From NCBI GenBank assembly GCA_007922195.1, contig ML681963.1:60558711-60622710 (forward strand): DNA of 64,000 bases, given 5' to 3'. The stretch is from Podocnemis expansa (lineage: Eukaryota; Chordata; Testudines; Podocnemididae). The translations under genes and the position numbers were made by a program. This document shows, one piece after another, positions 43,025 to 56,525 of this stretch (the first letter of the stretch is position 1; each line of letters opens with the position of its first letter). The notes beneath the pieces were generated by a model. It was given only the letters and a program-made list of their open reading frames with translations, was not told where the DNA came from and did no database searches.

Positions 43025-45655
43025 GCTCCTTCACCTCTCCAAATGTTTGTTAATGTTGCTGAAAACTGTATAAAGTTTAAGCAGCGATTTCTGTTGTATC
43101 TGTCTGCCATTGGAGCACAGAACAGATGAAAACCAAAAATCATCTACATTTTTGCATGTTGTTGGGCTGGAAGCACTGGATGTAGATAATAACTTTGAAT
43201 TTCAAGATGATGAAAGCATGAATTTAAATATTATATTAAGTTTGAGGAATATTGCTTGCCAAAAACAAAATGCGACTTTTGAGAGGCACAGATTTTTTAC
43301 ATGCATGCAGGGGCATTGCTGCCCAAAAAAAGGGTTGGGGCTTGGTTCCTGCCTCCCGCTGCATGGCCCTGGCCCGGAGCCCAATCCAGGAGCCAGACTG
43401 GTCTCCTCCCACCAGCAGCAAAGCCTGGATCCAGCCCCTGCCACTGCTAGCCAGTAGCAGATGTCCCTGGCCTGATCCAGCCCCTGCTGTGGACAGCAGA
43501 CAACCTGGGCCTGATCTGGACCCAGTCATTGCCGGGGCTGGGCCAGAGATGGGGGGGAGGGGGCTGCAGCCCCTCAGGCCAAGCAGTAGCAATGCCCCTG
43601 CAAGCATGCAAAAACCAGATAACACTATAGAGCAATATGTCACAGAATTACTGAAACTCAGTAAAAGCTGCAATTTTAGAGGCTTAGCACACTCTCTGAT
43701 CAAAGACAGACTCATTTATGGCATTACAGATAATGTATTAAGACAGAGACTGCTCAGAGGTGGGGAGATCTCTTTGAATGAAGCACTCGAAATATGTAGG
43801 GCCACTGAAATGGTAAAAACACAAGTAAAAGAGCTGAATTCACCAAAAGGGACAGTCCATTCACTCAGATAAACAGTATATAGCCAGAGTGGCTCAAATC
43901 ACAATGAGGACCTGACCCCTGCAATCTGCAAGACTGAGTCCAGATGGTCTTGTGGCAAATGTGGATCACGGCATGGTCCCAAACAGTGTTTTGCCTATGG
44001 GGAACTCTGTGATAATTGTGGGAAACTTAATCATTTTGCAAACTGCTGCAGATCCCAAAGGCAGAAAAATGAAGTGCATTTAGTTAGTGACAATGAGACT
44101 GAGGAGTGTTTTGTAGGTGTACGGGGATCAAGCAGGCCTAATGAGAGGGACTGGATACTGCCTCTGACAGTGAATAGAACAGTCATTCCACTGAAACTGG
44201 ACACAGGAGCTCAAGTTAATATTCTGTCTGCATGAGATTATGAGAGACTGCGACTAAGAGCTAAACTGGGACCCACAAACCTAAAAGTAACTGGGTATTT
44301 TGGAACAAATATATCTGCACAGGGATGCTGCTTCGCTAGCATTAAGCATAAGACCACCATGTACAGGCTGCCTTTCACTGCAGTGCCACAGGAAGTGATA
44401 CCAATTTGGGGCCTGGCTGCCTGTGAGAAACTTAATCTGGTACAAAGGGTGCTCTTGCTACAAGATTGAATTGCATCTGGCTATGAAGCACGCTTTATGG
44501 AATGTCAGGACCTGTTTCAGGGATTGGGTTGCTTGCATATACAGTCCACCTAAACAAGCAGATCCTTACAGTTATCCATTCATGTAGAAAGTGCTATTTG
44601 CATAAACTCAAGGCTCAGCTTGAAAGGCTGGAAGCAATGCCTGTAATACAAAAAGTAGAGGAGCCAACAGAATGGTGAGCTCCCTGGTCACAGTGGAAAA
44701 AAGCAGTGGCCAGCTACGCATATGCCTAGATCCCAGAGACCTCAACAGAGCTATACAAAAAGAACATTTCAAACACCAATTAGAGAGACGAGATTATGGC
44801 TCAGTTTGCAAATGTTCAATATTTCAGTAAATTGGATGCATCCTCAGGATTTTGGCAACTAAAATTAACAGAGGAAAGCTCAAAATTATGCACATTTAAT
44901 ACTCCATTAGGAAGATACAGATTTTTACATTTACCCTTTCGTATAGCTTTAGCACCAGAGGTGTACCACAAAACCATACACATGATGTATGAACATATTA
45001 GCAGTGTGGACACCTCCATGGATGACATCATCATCATCTGGGGCCTTACAAAAAAGGAGCACAATTGTCAGCTTTGGCAAGTGTTGGATGCAACTAGTGC
45101 TGCAAACCTCAAATTAAATAAGGACAAATGTGTGTTAAACTTTAGTGAAATTATTTTTATAGGGAATATTATTTCCCATAAGATGTAAAACCTGATAAAG
45201 GGAAGATTGCACCCACTGAAATGATGCCACATCCCCAGGTCAAAGAAAGATGTCCAATGGTTTCTGGGAATGGTTAACTATCTTGGAAAATTAATACCCA
45301 ATATTTCTGCCAAGGCAGCACCACTGAGACAACTCCCAATGGACAAAAATGAGTGGTGTTGGGATACTGCACAGGATGAATCAGGAGAAGATCTAAAACA
45401 ACACTTGATACGAGAACCAATATTTAAACTTTATGCTCCAGAGAGGCCGATTAATATTTCAGCAGATGCATCACAGTCTGGGTTGGGTGCAGTGATTTTA
45501 CAAAAACATGAAGATTGCTGGCAACCCACGGCATGTGCATCCAAACCACTGACTGATCCGAAAGCATCAATGCATGATGACAAAACTGTCATGGAACAAG
45601 AGAAATCAGACCTGAATGAAGGACCAGTACTGGGAAGATCTAATTGAATGATCAA
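43025..45655 (+). pseudogene. gypsy gag-pol, truncated before integrase
   Basis: Gag begins with the SPLQMFVNVAENCIKFKQRF block (about 43032). It continues after the insertion at 43307-43600 with IEQYVTELLKLSKSCNFRGL, then a Cys/His knuckle CDNCGKLNHFANC (about 44010). The protease motif LKLDTGAQVNIL is at about 44200. RT shows YFSKLDASSGFWQLKL, HLPFRIALAPEVYH and MDDIIIIWG, where the expected F/Y before MDD is S. RNase H shows INISADASQSGLGAVILQKH (about 45455). Homology ends at 45655, where a MITE begins. Stop codons occur after gag and in the RT leader, so it is inactive. Confidence 0.8.
43307..43600. mobile_element. GC-rich non-autonomous hAT-like element in gag
   Basis: It starts CAGGGGCATTGCTGCCC and ends GTAGCAATGCCCCTG, a clear inverted repeat. 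CATGCATG (43299-43306) and CAAGCATG (43601-43608) form a 7/8 duplication. The interior is GC-rich with proline codons in most frames and is not a gene. Confidence 0.85.
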
Positions 45656-45674
45656 ATGTCCAAAAGGACTCATA

Positions 45675-47163
45675 GGGTATGTCTACACTTAAAGTCTTAG
45701 CTTGAATTAACTGAATTTGAACTAATCAAGTTGAACTAATAATGATTAGTTCGAATTCTGTCAATTCGAACTAACACAACCACACTAGAAAAACTAATTC
45801 GAACTAGCATGTCCATGGACAGGACCTGCTAATTCAAATTGGAAGAGGGGCACCATGGGAGGTGTGGCAACATGGCCCCCTAGAAGGGCCATGCCACCAC
45901 CCAATCCCCTGCTGGGCTCCAGGCCTCTGAGCCCTGCACAGGGGAAAGCATCCCCTGCCCAGCTCTAGCCATGGTGCAGCTAGATCTAGGCAGTGGATGC
46001 TTTTCCCCACGCCAGGCTCAGAAGACTAGAGCCTGACAGGGGATGTTTTCCCCTCCCTGGGCTCTGTGGGAGCCAGGGAACTCCCCCCCCCAGCACTGGG
46101 TACATGGGGGAAGAAGACCTTCCCCCCTGCCCAGCTGCAGCAGCGCTGGGAGGGCAAGGGATCCCTGCCCTGCTCTAGCCGTGCTTGCTGGGTGTGGGGA
46201 TGGGACCCCTCTGCCAGCTGGAGCCCAGCTCCCTGGCTGGGAAGAAGGGATCCCCGCATGGGGCTGCAAGTGCTCCCCAGGTGCAGAGACTGGACCCCCG
46301 CACCTGAATGGAGCCCCACTCGCCAGCGCGGGGAAGGGACCCCTGCGCCAGGATGGAGCCCTGCTAGCTGCGTGTAGGGAAGGGATCTTGGTGTGCAGCT
46401 GGAGCCCCGCTGGCCGCACGCGGGGAAGGGATCCCTCCTTGCCAGTGTGGGGAAGGGAGGTCCACTGATCGTGCACGAGGATCCCTTCCCCACACCAGCA
46501 AGCTGGGCTCCAGCCACACACAGGGATCCCTTCCCTGCATGCAGCCAGCAGGGCTCCAGCCCGGTGCAGGGGTGCCTTCCCGTGCCAGCAAGCAGGCTCC
46601 AACTAGGCGTGAGGGTCCAGTCCCCACAACGAGGCAACACCTGCAGCCCAGGCGGGGGTCCCTTGTCCCTACCTGGGGAGCGGGGCTGGAACCCCAGCGG
46701 GGATCCCTTCTCCCCAGGAGTGCTGCTGCAGCCCTGGCAGGGATCCCTTCTCCCCAGGTGGGGAAAAGGGCTGCAAGCCTGACCTGGGATCCCTTCTCCC
46801 CGCATGGGGAGCAGGGCTCCAGCTGGTGTGGGGGAGGTCCGGGGGCCTCACCAACCCACCCCCCCAGGCAGGAGACTGGGCCCCATTGGCCCCTACAGTT
46901 TGGGTGGAGGGCATCTTTTTTTCCAATGTGTCATGCACTGTGGGAGGAAGGTCAGCCTGTTAATTCTAACTAAAGGTAGTTTGAATGAACACAGCTAGAC
47001 ACCGTCAATTCAAACTAGTCAGTTCAAATTGATGGCAGCTTCGAAGTTATATGAGATTTTGTAACTCTGAAGCCTTGTCTCTTCAATTTGACCTAAGGGA
47101 AGCCTTAGGTCGAACTGGCAAAACCCTGTCTAGCCATGCTTTTTTAAAATTTGATCTATACCC
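45675..47163. mobile_element. large MITE with GC-rich core
   Basis: The left end GGGTATGTCTACACTTAAAG is followed by TTCGAATTAA-like words and by CATGTCCATGGACAGGACC, shared with the element at 4748. The right flank has AGCCTTAGGTCGAACTGG and a weak end GATCTATACCC. The middle 800 bases are a GC-rich inverted array listed separately. The right boundary is approximate. Confidence 0.6.
46040..46830. repeat. GC-rich minisatellite forming a large inverted array
   Basis: Units of about 45-60 bases contain GGGGAAGGGATCCC and GGAGCCCC-type words in the left half. From about 46475 the same words run in the opposite orientation (GGATCCCTTCCCC, GGGCTCCAGCC). Long frames on both strands here come from the repeat. 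Confidence 0.65.
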
Positions 47164-47387
47164 ACAGAGACTTGCTAAGTTATGTGAGCAAAGTGGGTGG
47201 TAAAGACTCACTTGAGAGTGTTGTGCTAGTAACCTCTCCTCTCTAGGTAGTTCACATGCTGGGTTTATGGACTGATATTGTTCATGTATGTTAGATAGCT
47301 GTTATGTGTTATTAGATTTAGCACATGCATCATTAGCTAGCTTTTATACGTATCTAAGGGCTAACTTGTTTTCCTTAGGAGGGTAGA

Positions 47388-47598
47388 TGTAGAGATATGC
47401 TTGTTGAAGGTTGTGAATTTAGGGACAGTCCCTAGCATGGGCCAGTGTTGTGTGAATTGGGAGAGGGGCCCTACAGGAGATCTAACAGATGGCTGCTCCC
47501 AGCTACTCACCTGAGATTTATACCTGTCTGTGAGATTCAAGTTCTATTTCTCACTCATTCAATAGGATGGTCTTTAATGAACCCTCAAGACTGTCACA
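47388..47598 (+). repeat. 3' LTR of the gypsy element
   Basis: This LTR starts TGTAGAGATATGC and ends CTGTCACA, with the purine-rich AGGAGGGTAGA just before it as a likely polypurine tract. It matches the 5' LTR over GGTTGTGAATTTAGGGACA, GGGCCAGTGTTGTGTGAAT and TGGTCTTTAATGAACCCTC. Confidence 0.8.
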
Positions 47599-48600
47599 CA
47601 TTTGTAGGGTGTTTCTCCTCTTTCCTTGCTGATCTCTCAGCTTCACTCAGAAAGGCCCAGCTTTTCCTCTCCTGGCTTCTTTGCCCAACCTTGCACTCCT
47701 CCCCACAATCCTGAGCTCTTTAATCAGCATCGAGCCCCTCTCTTGGGATTCCTGCGTCTGTGCAATGACCTGCAAGCGGCAATACATGGCCAGCCATAAT
47801 CAACATTAACCCTGTTGTCACCCATGCCCTACCTCTCCCATGCCTTGCAATACAGAGACGGGGCACAGCCCATGGTGTATGCTGGACACTGCTTAATTTG
47901 TAATGCAAAGTACTGGGGCTCAAGGTGAGTGGCTGGAGAGTGGTGGCAGCTGGCCAGGAACCCAGAGGCGCTGGGCTACGAACCACCAAGCCTGGAGCCC
48001 CGGTCCCAATTAAGCCCTGGTGCTGGAAGCACTGTACACTAGGTACATGATGTCTGTGAAACACAACGGCCCCTGCTGGTCCCAGAGCACTGGCACAACC
48101 ATCATGCCATGGGTAACACTGGAGCGCACTGAGTGGTGGCAAAGAGGGAGAACTGCCTGCTTCAGCTACCCCATTCATATGGGAGGAGGAAAGCTTGGAG
48201 CACCAAGAGATATCAGTGCTGGTGCCACAGTCAGCTAAACATGACATGTCGTGCTGGGGGATGGAGAGGTCACTCTCTGAGGCTGTTGCAGGACAGCCCA
48301 TGGGTACTGGTGTAATATGAGGGCCTTTTCCTAGGTGCCTAGCTGTCTTGCATGCATGCATACTGATCCACATCCTGGGGCACAGGCAGGGCACCCCAGC
48401 TCAGGATGTGGGAGAGTGAAGCAGAGGGTCACAGAGTGGCTTTTAAACCATCCTCTCTGTGCAGGTGCTTTCTGGCTTCACCTCTGGTGGCTGAGCAGTG
48501 TGACTGGACTGGCTGGGCTGCACCCCCACAGACCATCTGAAGGACATGGCAGCTGCTAATATCACACTTGATCATATACTTTTGCCCTTGAGGTGAGTGA
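47599..48600. other. ESRRB intron, no recognised repeat
   Basis: Frames here are long but have no family resemblance, and antisense frames overlap them. Treated as intron. Confidence 0.45.
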
Positions 48601-48639
48601 TTAACAATAGCACATCTCCCTTCTCAGCTGGGGTCTCCA

Positions 48640-48765
48640 CATGATTAACAGAGAAGCCTCAACCCCCTTGAGAGGGAGGTGTGGTACAGATGAGGAAACT
48701 GAGGCACAGTGCAGCTCAGTGACTTGTCCAATCCTGCAGTGAGTCAGCTCCCAATGAGAACATCA
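48640..48765 (+). mobile_element. MIR SINE fragment
   Basis: TACAGATGAGGAAACTGAGG, then CACAGTGCAGCTCAGTGACT and TTGTCC, is the conserved core of the MIR family, present in all amniotes. Confidence 0.8.
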
Positions 48766-49179
48766 GTCGCGACTCCCTAGCATTAGCTCTAAGAACTTGC
48801 TGACACTCCCTGTGGTCATTCCCTTTGGGACAGTGGGATCATGTGTACACATGTACCTTGCTATGCCTTACATACCAGCTGCTTTTGGTGCGGAGTTGCT
48901 GCTGGGTGACAGGTGAGCCTGTGTAACAGAGCTGCCTCTGCTGCTGCTTTTTGCCATCTGATTTTTAGAGGCCAAAGAGCTCCCACTAACTGTTTATTTC
49001 CCATTTCCTCTCCCTAGGTGTGTCTTTTATAAAGACCTTGCCACACTCCACGCCCATTCTGCCTGCTGCCCTGTTCAATGCTGAGAGCCCCAAATCCACG
49101 GTAGGAGCAGGGCTCTCCACGTTCCACCATCGCAGAACTTGCCACACAGTTCACCCCTTGTTGCAGAACTGTTCTCAGA

Positions 49180-50170
49180 TCATCTAAGCACTTTCAGCCA
49201 AACCCTATTGTATTTTCCTCAATTACCATTTATCTCTATGCCCTTAGCTACTTTCAAAATTTGTTCCAAGAACTTGCAAACTATTCAGGTCGAATTAATG
49301 TGGATCCCCCACATAACTTTTTTCTTTTTGCCTAAAAATATTTGCAATTCTTCCAGTCAAAGGGTATGACTCCCTGAGTTAACAGATTCATTAAAAATCT
49401 GTGCTAGTGATCTTGCAGTTTCATATACCAATTCCTTTCATATTCATGGATGGAGATTATCCAGGCTCACTTATGTGGTCCCACTAAACTGTCCGAATTT
49501 GACTTCCACCTCAGATACAGTAATTTCTACTTCCCTATCTTCATTCCCATTAGCCACTCGGACCCTATCACTAAGTCCACAATATCCTTATTAAAAACTG
49601 AGTCAAATCACATTGCTAGGTGTTGGCACATGCAGATTATCTTTCATCTTCATCCCCATTGTCAGTGTTTAGCAGACACACTTCTTTTGGTTTGTTTGTT
49701 TGTCTTTTGTTTATATGGCTATAGAACCCTTCTTATATTTCCTCTCCAAGCTCCAACTCTATCTGGCTTTGGCAGTTCCCATTTTTAACCTATGCTTGCT
49801 GATCTTGCTATCTTCCATTCCTTGTAGGCTTTCTTTTAATAAACAGTTTAAATTGCTTGCTCATCCAGTTCAGTTTGCAGCCCTTCCCTATGATTTTTTC
49901 CCTTCTTGCTTAGGATGTAAGCTTCAACTACCTTCTGAAGCTTTGATAAAATAATTCCAAACCTCTTCCACGTTGAGATCTTCCATCTAGTTCACTTGCT
50001 TGACTAATGCCTTTAATTTTTAAAGTTTGCCCCAAATCAGGTTCCCTAGCTACACCCCTCTTTTTGATTGCCCTTTCAGGTAGTGTAAACTGAGTCAGCT
50101 CATGATCCCTTGAGTTGGAGACTGGCACAGGAATACATCTATAGGTGCAGGTGTTGGCTATTTGCATGAA
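49180..50170 (-). mobile_element. CR1/L3-type LINE fragment, antisense
   Basis: On the minus strand SRDHELTQFTLPERAIKKRG (about 50090) is the end of the LINE endonuclease domain, with its catalytic histidine in SDHE-like context (RDHE here). The following sequence, with GCTTGCTCATCCAGTT and CTTCCATTCCTTGTAGGCTT on the plus strand, is the known linker toward the RT. It is frameshifted throughout. Confidence 0.65.
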
Positions 50171-51059
50171 AGCATTTCTATGTGCCCTACATTTGTCAAG
50201 AATGTTTCTAGGCTACTGGAGATTGCATCCACAGTATATACATGTGTTAACAAGGGGAAAAAAATCTGCATTACAAGGGCAGTAATGTTGACATTAAATC
50301 AAGTACTAAAGGTAGAAAATCCCAGGCCTGTGGTTGGCCGAGCAACTTTAATTCACTCACCTCTGTGTATAGATTATAATACAGTTTTTAGATCTATGAT
50401 CACACCCTATTTTTTCCACAGAGGGGAAAAATAACAAAAGCATGTAGGGAGATCTCACTCTGACTCTCAGACATTTGAGCAAGAAACAGCTGGCCATAAA
50501 AGGTTCACAGCTGTAGTGCACCAATCCACTGTACTCAGAGGTTGCACCCCTGTAGCTATGAGCAGGATATGGCCTAGTGACCCTTACCTTTGTTGTCCCT
50601 GATTCATGGAGTCAGAAGCAGAACCACAAAGTGGCTGCTGAGAGGTGGTTGCTTTATTTTATGGGAAACATTGTTCTGTCACAGCTCTATAACTCTCCTT
50701 TCTCATTACAGACAGTCTGCTCCAACATGTCCTGATCTGGGCACTGCCCTGCTAATGCCTCGGGACATGAGTCAGTCAACATGGTCAAGAGAGAGCAACA
50801 TCAAGTACTGAAGTGTCTGCTCTAGAAACAGTAATGGCACCAAGGTACAGAGCTCACATGCCCCCACTGTCCAAGAGTGTCTCATGGTACTCCTGGGCTA
50901 CCTTATAACCTCCTCTTCCTTTCCCAGCCCCTAGCACTCTAGCCCAGATGGATGAGCTTTAGGGTCTGCATCTTCCCCCACTCCTCTGTGTTATCCAGAC
51001 TCTTTCTTTTAGGTTGGAGTCTATTTCTTCAGAAAGACTTCATTAGGTGGCCAAAAAAG
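50171..51059. other. ESRRB intron, no recognised repeat
   Basis: No gene or clear repeat was recognised between the two LINE fragments. Confidence 0.4.
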
Positions 51060-51743
51060 CCATAATTCTACAATCAAGAAAGAGGACGACTGTGTTTAAA
51101 CACCCATTCTGGTCCAATGCAAAGTGAAGGAAAAATTTAGAAATAAAAAAGCAAAAATACAACAAGCAGAAAAAGGGGAAAGTGGATGGCAATTGATCTA
51201 ACTTAGAAGGTATGAAGAGCACAACTTGATAAAGGAAGCTAATCAGGGAAAAATCCATGATTGGCAGGCTAAGACCAGTAAAGAGGAATTTTTAAATAAG
51301 TATATTAGGAACACAAGAAATCTTAGCACTGGTACTCCATTATTAGGTAGAAATTGTAAACTTATTAATGGGCAGAAAAGGGAAAAGTGTTCAGTAAATA
51401 TTTCTGATCTGTATTTGGAAAGAAGCAGATTATTGTGTTCATATTGGATGAAGATTATGAACTATTTTGCAGCCCATGAGTAACTGAAGAGGATGTTAGA
51501 TGTCATCTACTAGGCATAAATGTTTTTAAAATAATTAGGCCCAGTTAACTCGTAATTAAGAGTCCTAGAAGACTTGGCTCTGCAGTCCTCTGCCTCACTG
51601 ATAGTTTTTTAATAAATCTTGGAACATCGGGAAAAGTGCAGAAGAATGCTAATGTGTCAATATTCAAAAAGGGCAAGCTGGATCACCTCAGGAATTATAT
51701 GCCAATTATCCTGAATTCAATTCCAGGAAACTAATGCAAAGGT

Positions 51744-52083
51744 CAGGAGAGTTACTGCCCCGGGAAAAGACCTGGGGCCACGCCGCTGGGCCTCGGCCCC
51801 ACCCCCTGGTCCCCATGTGGAGTCAGGGCCCCGGGTTCCTGCCACTGCCAGCCTGGCCCCCAATCCCTGGCCAGGGATGGGGCAGGGCAAGGCAGTGGCT
51901 GCTGCGGGCAGCCTGGTTCAGATCGCTGGATGGGAGAGGCAGGCAGCACCATGGTCAGCCTGGCCCTACATACCTGGCCAGGGACAGGGACAGGAGAGGC
52001 AGGGGGCACACGAAGATATTTGGGGAAGTGGCTCTGGGATTCAGGGCACATGCCCTCTGTGCCAAGCACCAGTGATGCCCCTG
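51744..52083. mobile_element. GC-rich non-autonomous hAT-like element in CR1
   Basis: It starts CAGGAGAGTTACTGCCC and ends CAAGCACCAGTGATGCCCCTG, matching the ends of the 15784 and 43307 elements. GCAAAGGT and GCAAAAGC flank it (6/8). The CR1 sequence resumes immediately. Confidence 0.65.
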
Positions 52084-52120
52084 GCAAAAGCTGACACAAG
52101 ATCCCATTAATAAAGACTAA

Positions 52121-52477
52121 GGCTGTGTTCACACAGCACTCTTATTTCGAAACAACAGAGGTTGTTTTGAAATAAGAAATACCCTGTTCACACGACGCAT
52201 GGTTTTGAAACAACGGCGTTGTTTCGAAACAACTTAAACCCCATGTGGGGACGAAACAATGTTGTTTCGAAACGACTGTTTTGAAACAATGCCGTCTGAA
52301 CATGTTGTTTCGAAACAACTGTTGCCTGAAACTGCTATTTCGCTTTGAGCTTTTTTCCTTAATTTGAATTAACAAACTGTTAATTTGAATTAAGTTATTT
52401 CAAAATAAGGCATTATTTTGATACACGCTGTTTCAACACAATGTGTATCGAAATAATGCCTGTGTGTGAACACAGCC
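52121..52477. mobile_element. TTTCGAAACAA-type MITE in CR1
   Basis: The ends GGCTGTGTTCACACAG and GTGTGTGAACACAGCC are flanked by TAA exactly on both sides (52118-52120 and 52478-52480). Removing it and one TAA restores the CR1 text AAGACTAAGATTTAACAC. It gives the cleanest boundaries for this family. Confidence 0.9.
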
Positions 52478-53373
52478 TAAGATTTAACACATTTGACAGT
52501 CAACATGTTTTTGGTTTTTTGGGTTTTTTGGGTTTTTTTTTTTTTTTTGAGAAAAGATGTCAAATGAACGCGATTTCATTCTCTGGTGAAACTTCAGTTT
52601 TGATTGAGAAACGTAAGTGCACAGAGCTAATAGAGGTAAACTTCTGTAACATACTTGATTTAGCACCATACAACACTGATGAAAAATTAGCAATAAAGCA
52701 CGTTAATTGTCTAACTGACAAGTCTGAAAAGTAGTCGTCAATAGGAAATCATCATCAAATGGGGTTGTTTCTAGGGGGGTTCTGCAGGGATTGGTACTGG
52801 ACCTGAAACTATTCAACATTTTAATTAACTGGTTGGAAATAAAATATAAAATAAAATCACTGCTCATACAATGTGCGGCTGACACAAAGATTGTTAGTGG
52901 TATATAACAATGAGGACAGCATCATCATACAGTGCCATCTGGATCATTTGGAAGGCTGGGCCCATTGAAGCAAAATGCTTTTTAATACAGCCAAACATAC
53001 ATCTATTCTAGATAATAAGAACAAAGAGAATACCTGCAGAATGGGGATTTTATCCTCGTAATTAGTGAGACTGAAAGTAACTAAAATGGTCATAAGGAAC
53101 AAGCAGTTCAACATGAGCTAGCAGGTCAAAACTATGATAAAAAGGGCCAGTAATGTGGTCTTATAAACAGGGATGTAGTGAGTAGGAGGATGATTTTACC
53201 TCTGTATACAGCACTGATGAAATCAAGACTAGAATAATGTGTACAGTCCTGGTGCCTACACTGTAAAATGAATGTGGAGAAATTGAAGAGGGTGTAGAAA
53301 AGAGCCATAAAGTTATTCAGGAGCTGAAGAAAGTGTTTTACAATGACTGATTAAAGAGCTTGGTTGGTTTAGT

Positions 53374-53914
53374 TGAGGGGTTGGCAAAGGTGGCACACGC
53401 TCATTCTGAGCAGCATGCAGGGCTCCTAGCAGCTCCCTTTGGCCCCACCCCCTCATGTGGGCCTAGTGGGGTCTGGGGCCAAAAGGGCTGCACATGGTGG
53501 TTGCCTCATCCCTGCTGGCCCGAGCCCCGGCCCCTCACATGGGTCCAGTGGGGCTGAGGAGCTGCACTGCCACACACAGCAGCTCCTCCCCACTGCTGGC
53601 CCAGCATCTCACATGGACCCTGGGGCCAAAGCAGTGTCCTCCCAGCAGAAGCCACAATGCTTCTCCCCCTTGCTGGATCTGCTCCAAGTCCTGTTAGGTG
53701 AGTGGCTGCTCTCTGGAGCAGCAGGGGGGTGGCGGGGATGGGGACACATAGTCCCAAGGCATCGACAAAAGCACCTGCTCTGGGTGGCTGCTTTTGGTGG
53801 CAGGGGCACTCCAGCTGCAGTTGCTGCTGAATCTCCAGATGGAAATTTTCAATTTTCTTGGTGGCAGGGGACCACCAGCAACAGCTGAGTGTCAGAGAGG
53901 AGGGGCTGGCACCT
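53374..53914. mobile_element. GC-rich insertion in CR1, hAT-like
   Basis: GGTTTAGT flanks both sides (53366-53373 and 53915-53922), and the CR1 sequence TTGGTTTAGT...TTATCAAAAA is continuous without it. The left part, GGGGTTGGCAAAGG, resembles a hAT end. The right end is worn. The interior is GC-rich and non-coding. Confidence 0.7.
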
Positions 53915-54303
53915 GGTTTAGTTTATCAAAAAACAGAGGTTTTTATACTTTGTACAAGCACCTTCATAGGGAGAAACAACAAGGTACTAAGAGGTTCTTT
54001 AACAGAGAAAGGCATAACAATAGCTGGAAGGTGAAGCCAGACAAATTCGAATTAGAAATGAAGCACAAACTGTTAACAGTGGGGGTGAGTAACCATGGAA
54101 TAGACTAGCCAGAGAAGTGGTGGATTCTCCATTTCTTGATCTCTTCAAGACTGGATGCCTTTCTGGAAACTGCTGTAGACAATTACAGACACAATCATCA
54201 AGCTCAGTACAGATTGACTGGGTGAAATTAAATGGCCTGTGTTATACAGGAGGTCAGACTAGATGATCTAATGGTCCCTTCTGCCCTTAAACTCTATGAA
54301 TCT

Positions 54304-56427
<2,124 letters not shown>

Positions 56428-56525
56428 CAAACAAGGAGTCCTGGAACACTTTTAAAGACTAACAGGTTTATTTATTGCATGAGCTTTCATGGGTAAAATC
56501 TCACTTCACTAGATGCATGCATCTT
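56428..56525 (-). mobile_element. Penelope-like tail, single arm
   Basis: ACAAGGAGTCCTGGAACACT, AAAGACTAACAGGTTTATTT and GCATGAGCTTTCATGGG match one arm of the palindromic tails. The inverted partner is absent. Confidence 0.7.

Larger units (their letters stand above)
39559..47598 (+). mobile_element. Ty3/gypsy LTR retrotransposon in the ESRRB intron
   Basis: Parts in order are a 5' LTR (39559-40392), primer-binding site (40393), gag, protease and RT/RNase H (43025-45655) and a 3' LTR (47388-47598). Integrase is not visible. It is interrupted by the elements at 39705, 40547, 43307 and 45675, which account for more than half of its length. It lies antisense to ESRRB. No matching short duplication was found outside the LTRs. 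Confidence 0.8.
51060..54303 (+). mobile_element. CR1 LINE, long but interrupted copy
   Basis: The copy begins within ORF2 (TTAGAAATAAAAAAGCAAAA, then a frame with TSKEEFLNKYIRNTRNLSTG). The RT start ANVSIFKKGKLDHLRNYMPI lies at 51650-51710. The later RT block, with GVLQGLVLDLKLF-like sequence and FADDT changed to CAADTK, is at about 52770-52890. The 3' untranslated end GGTCAGACTAGATGATCTAA...CTATGAATCT closes it at 54303. Three foreign insertions split it (51744, 52121, 53374). It has no intact frame. Confidence 0.85.

Noticed and set aside
45993..46973. Several frames of 100-260 residues on both strands
   Set aside because: They come from an inverted GC-rich minisatellite with stop-poor composition. 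No domain is recognisable.
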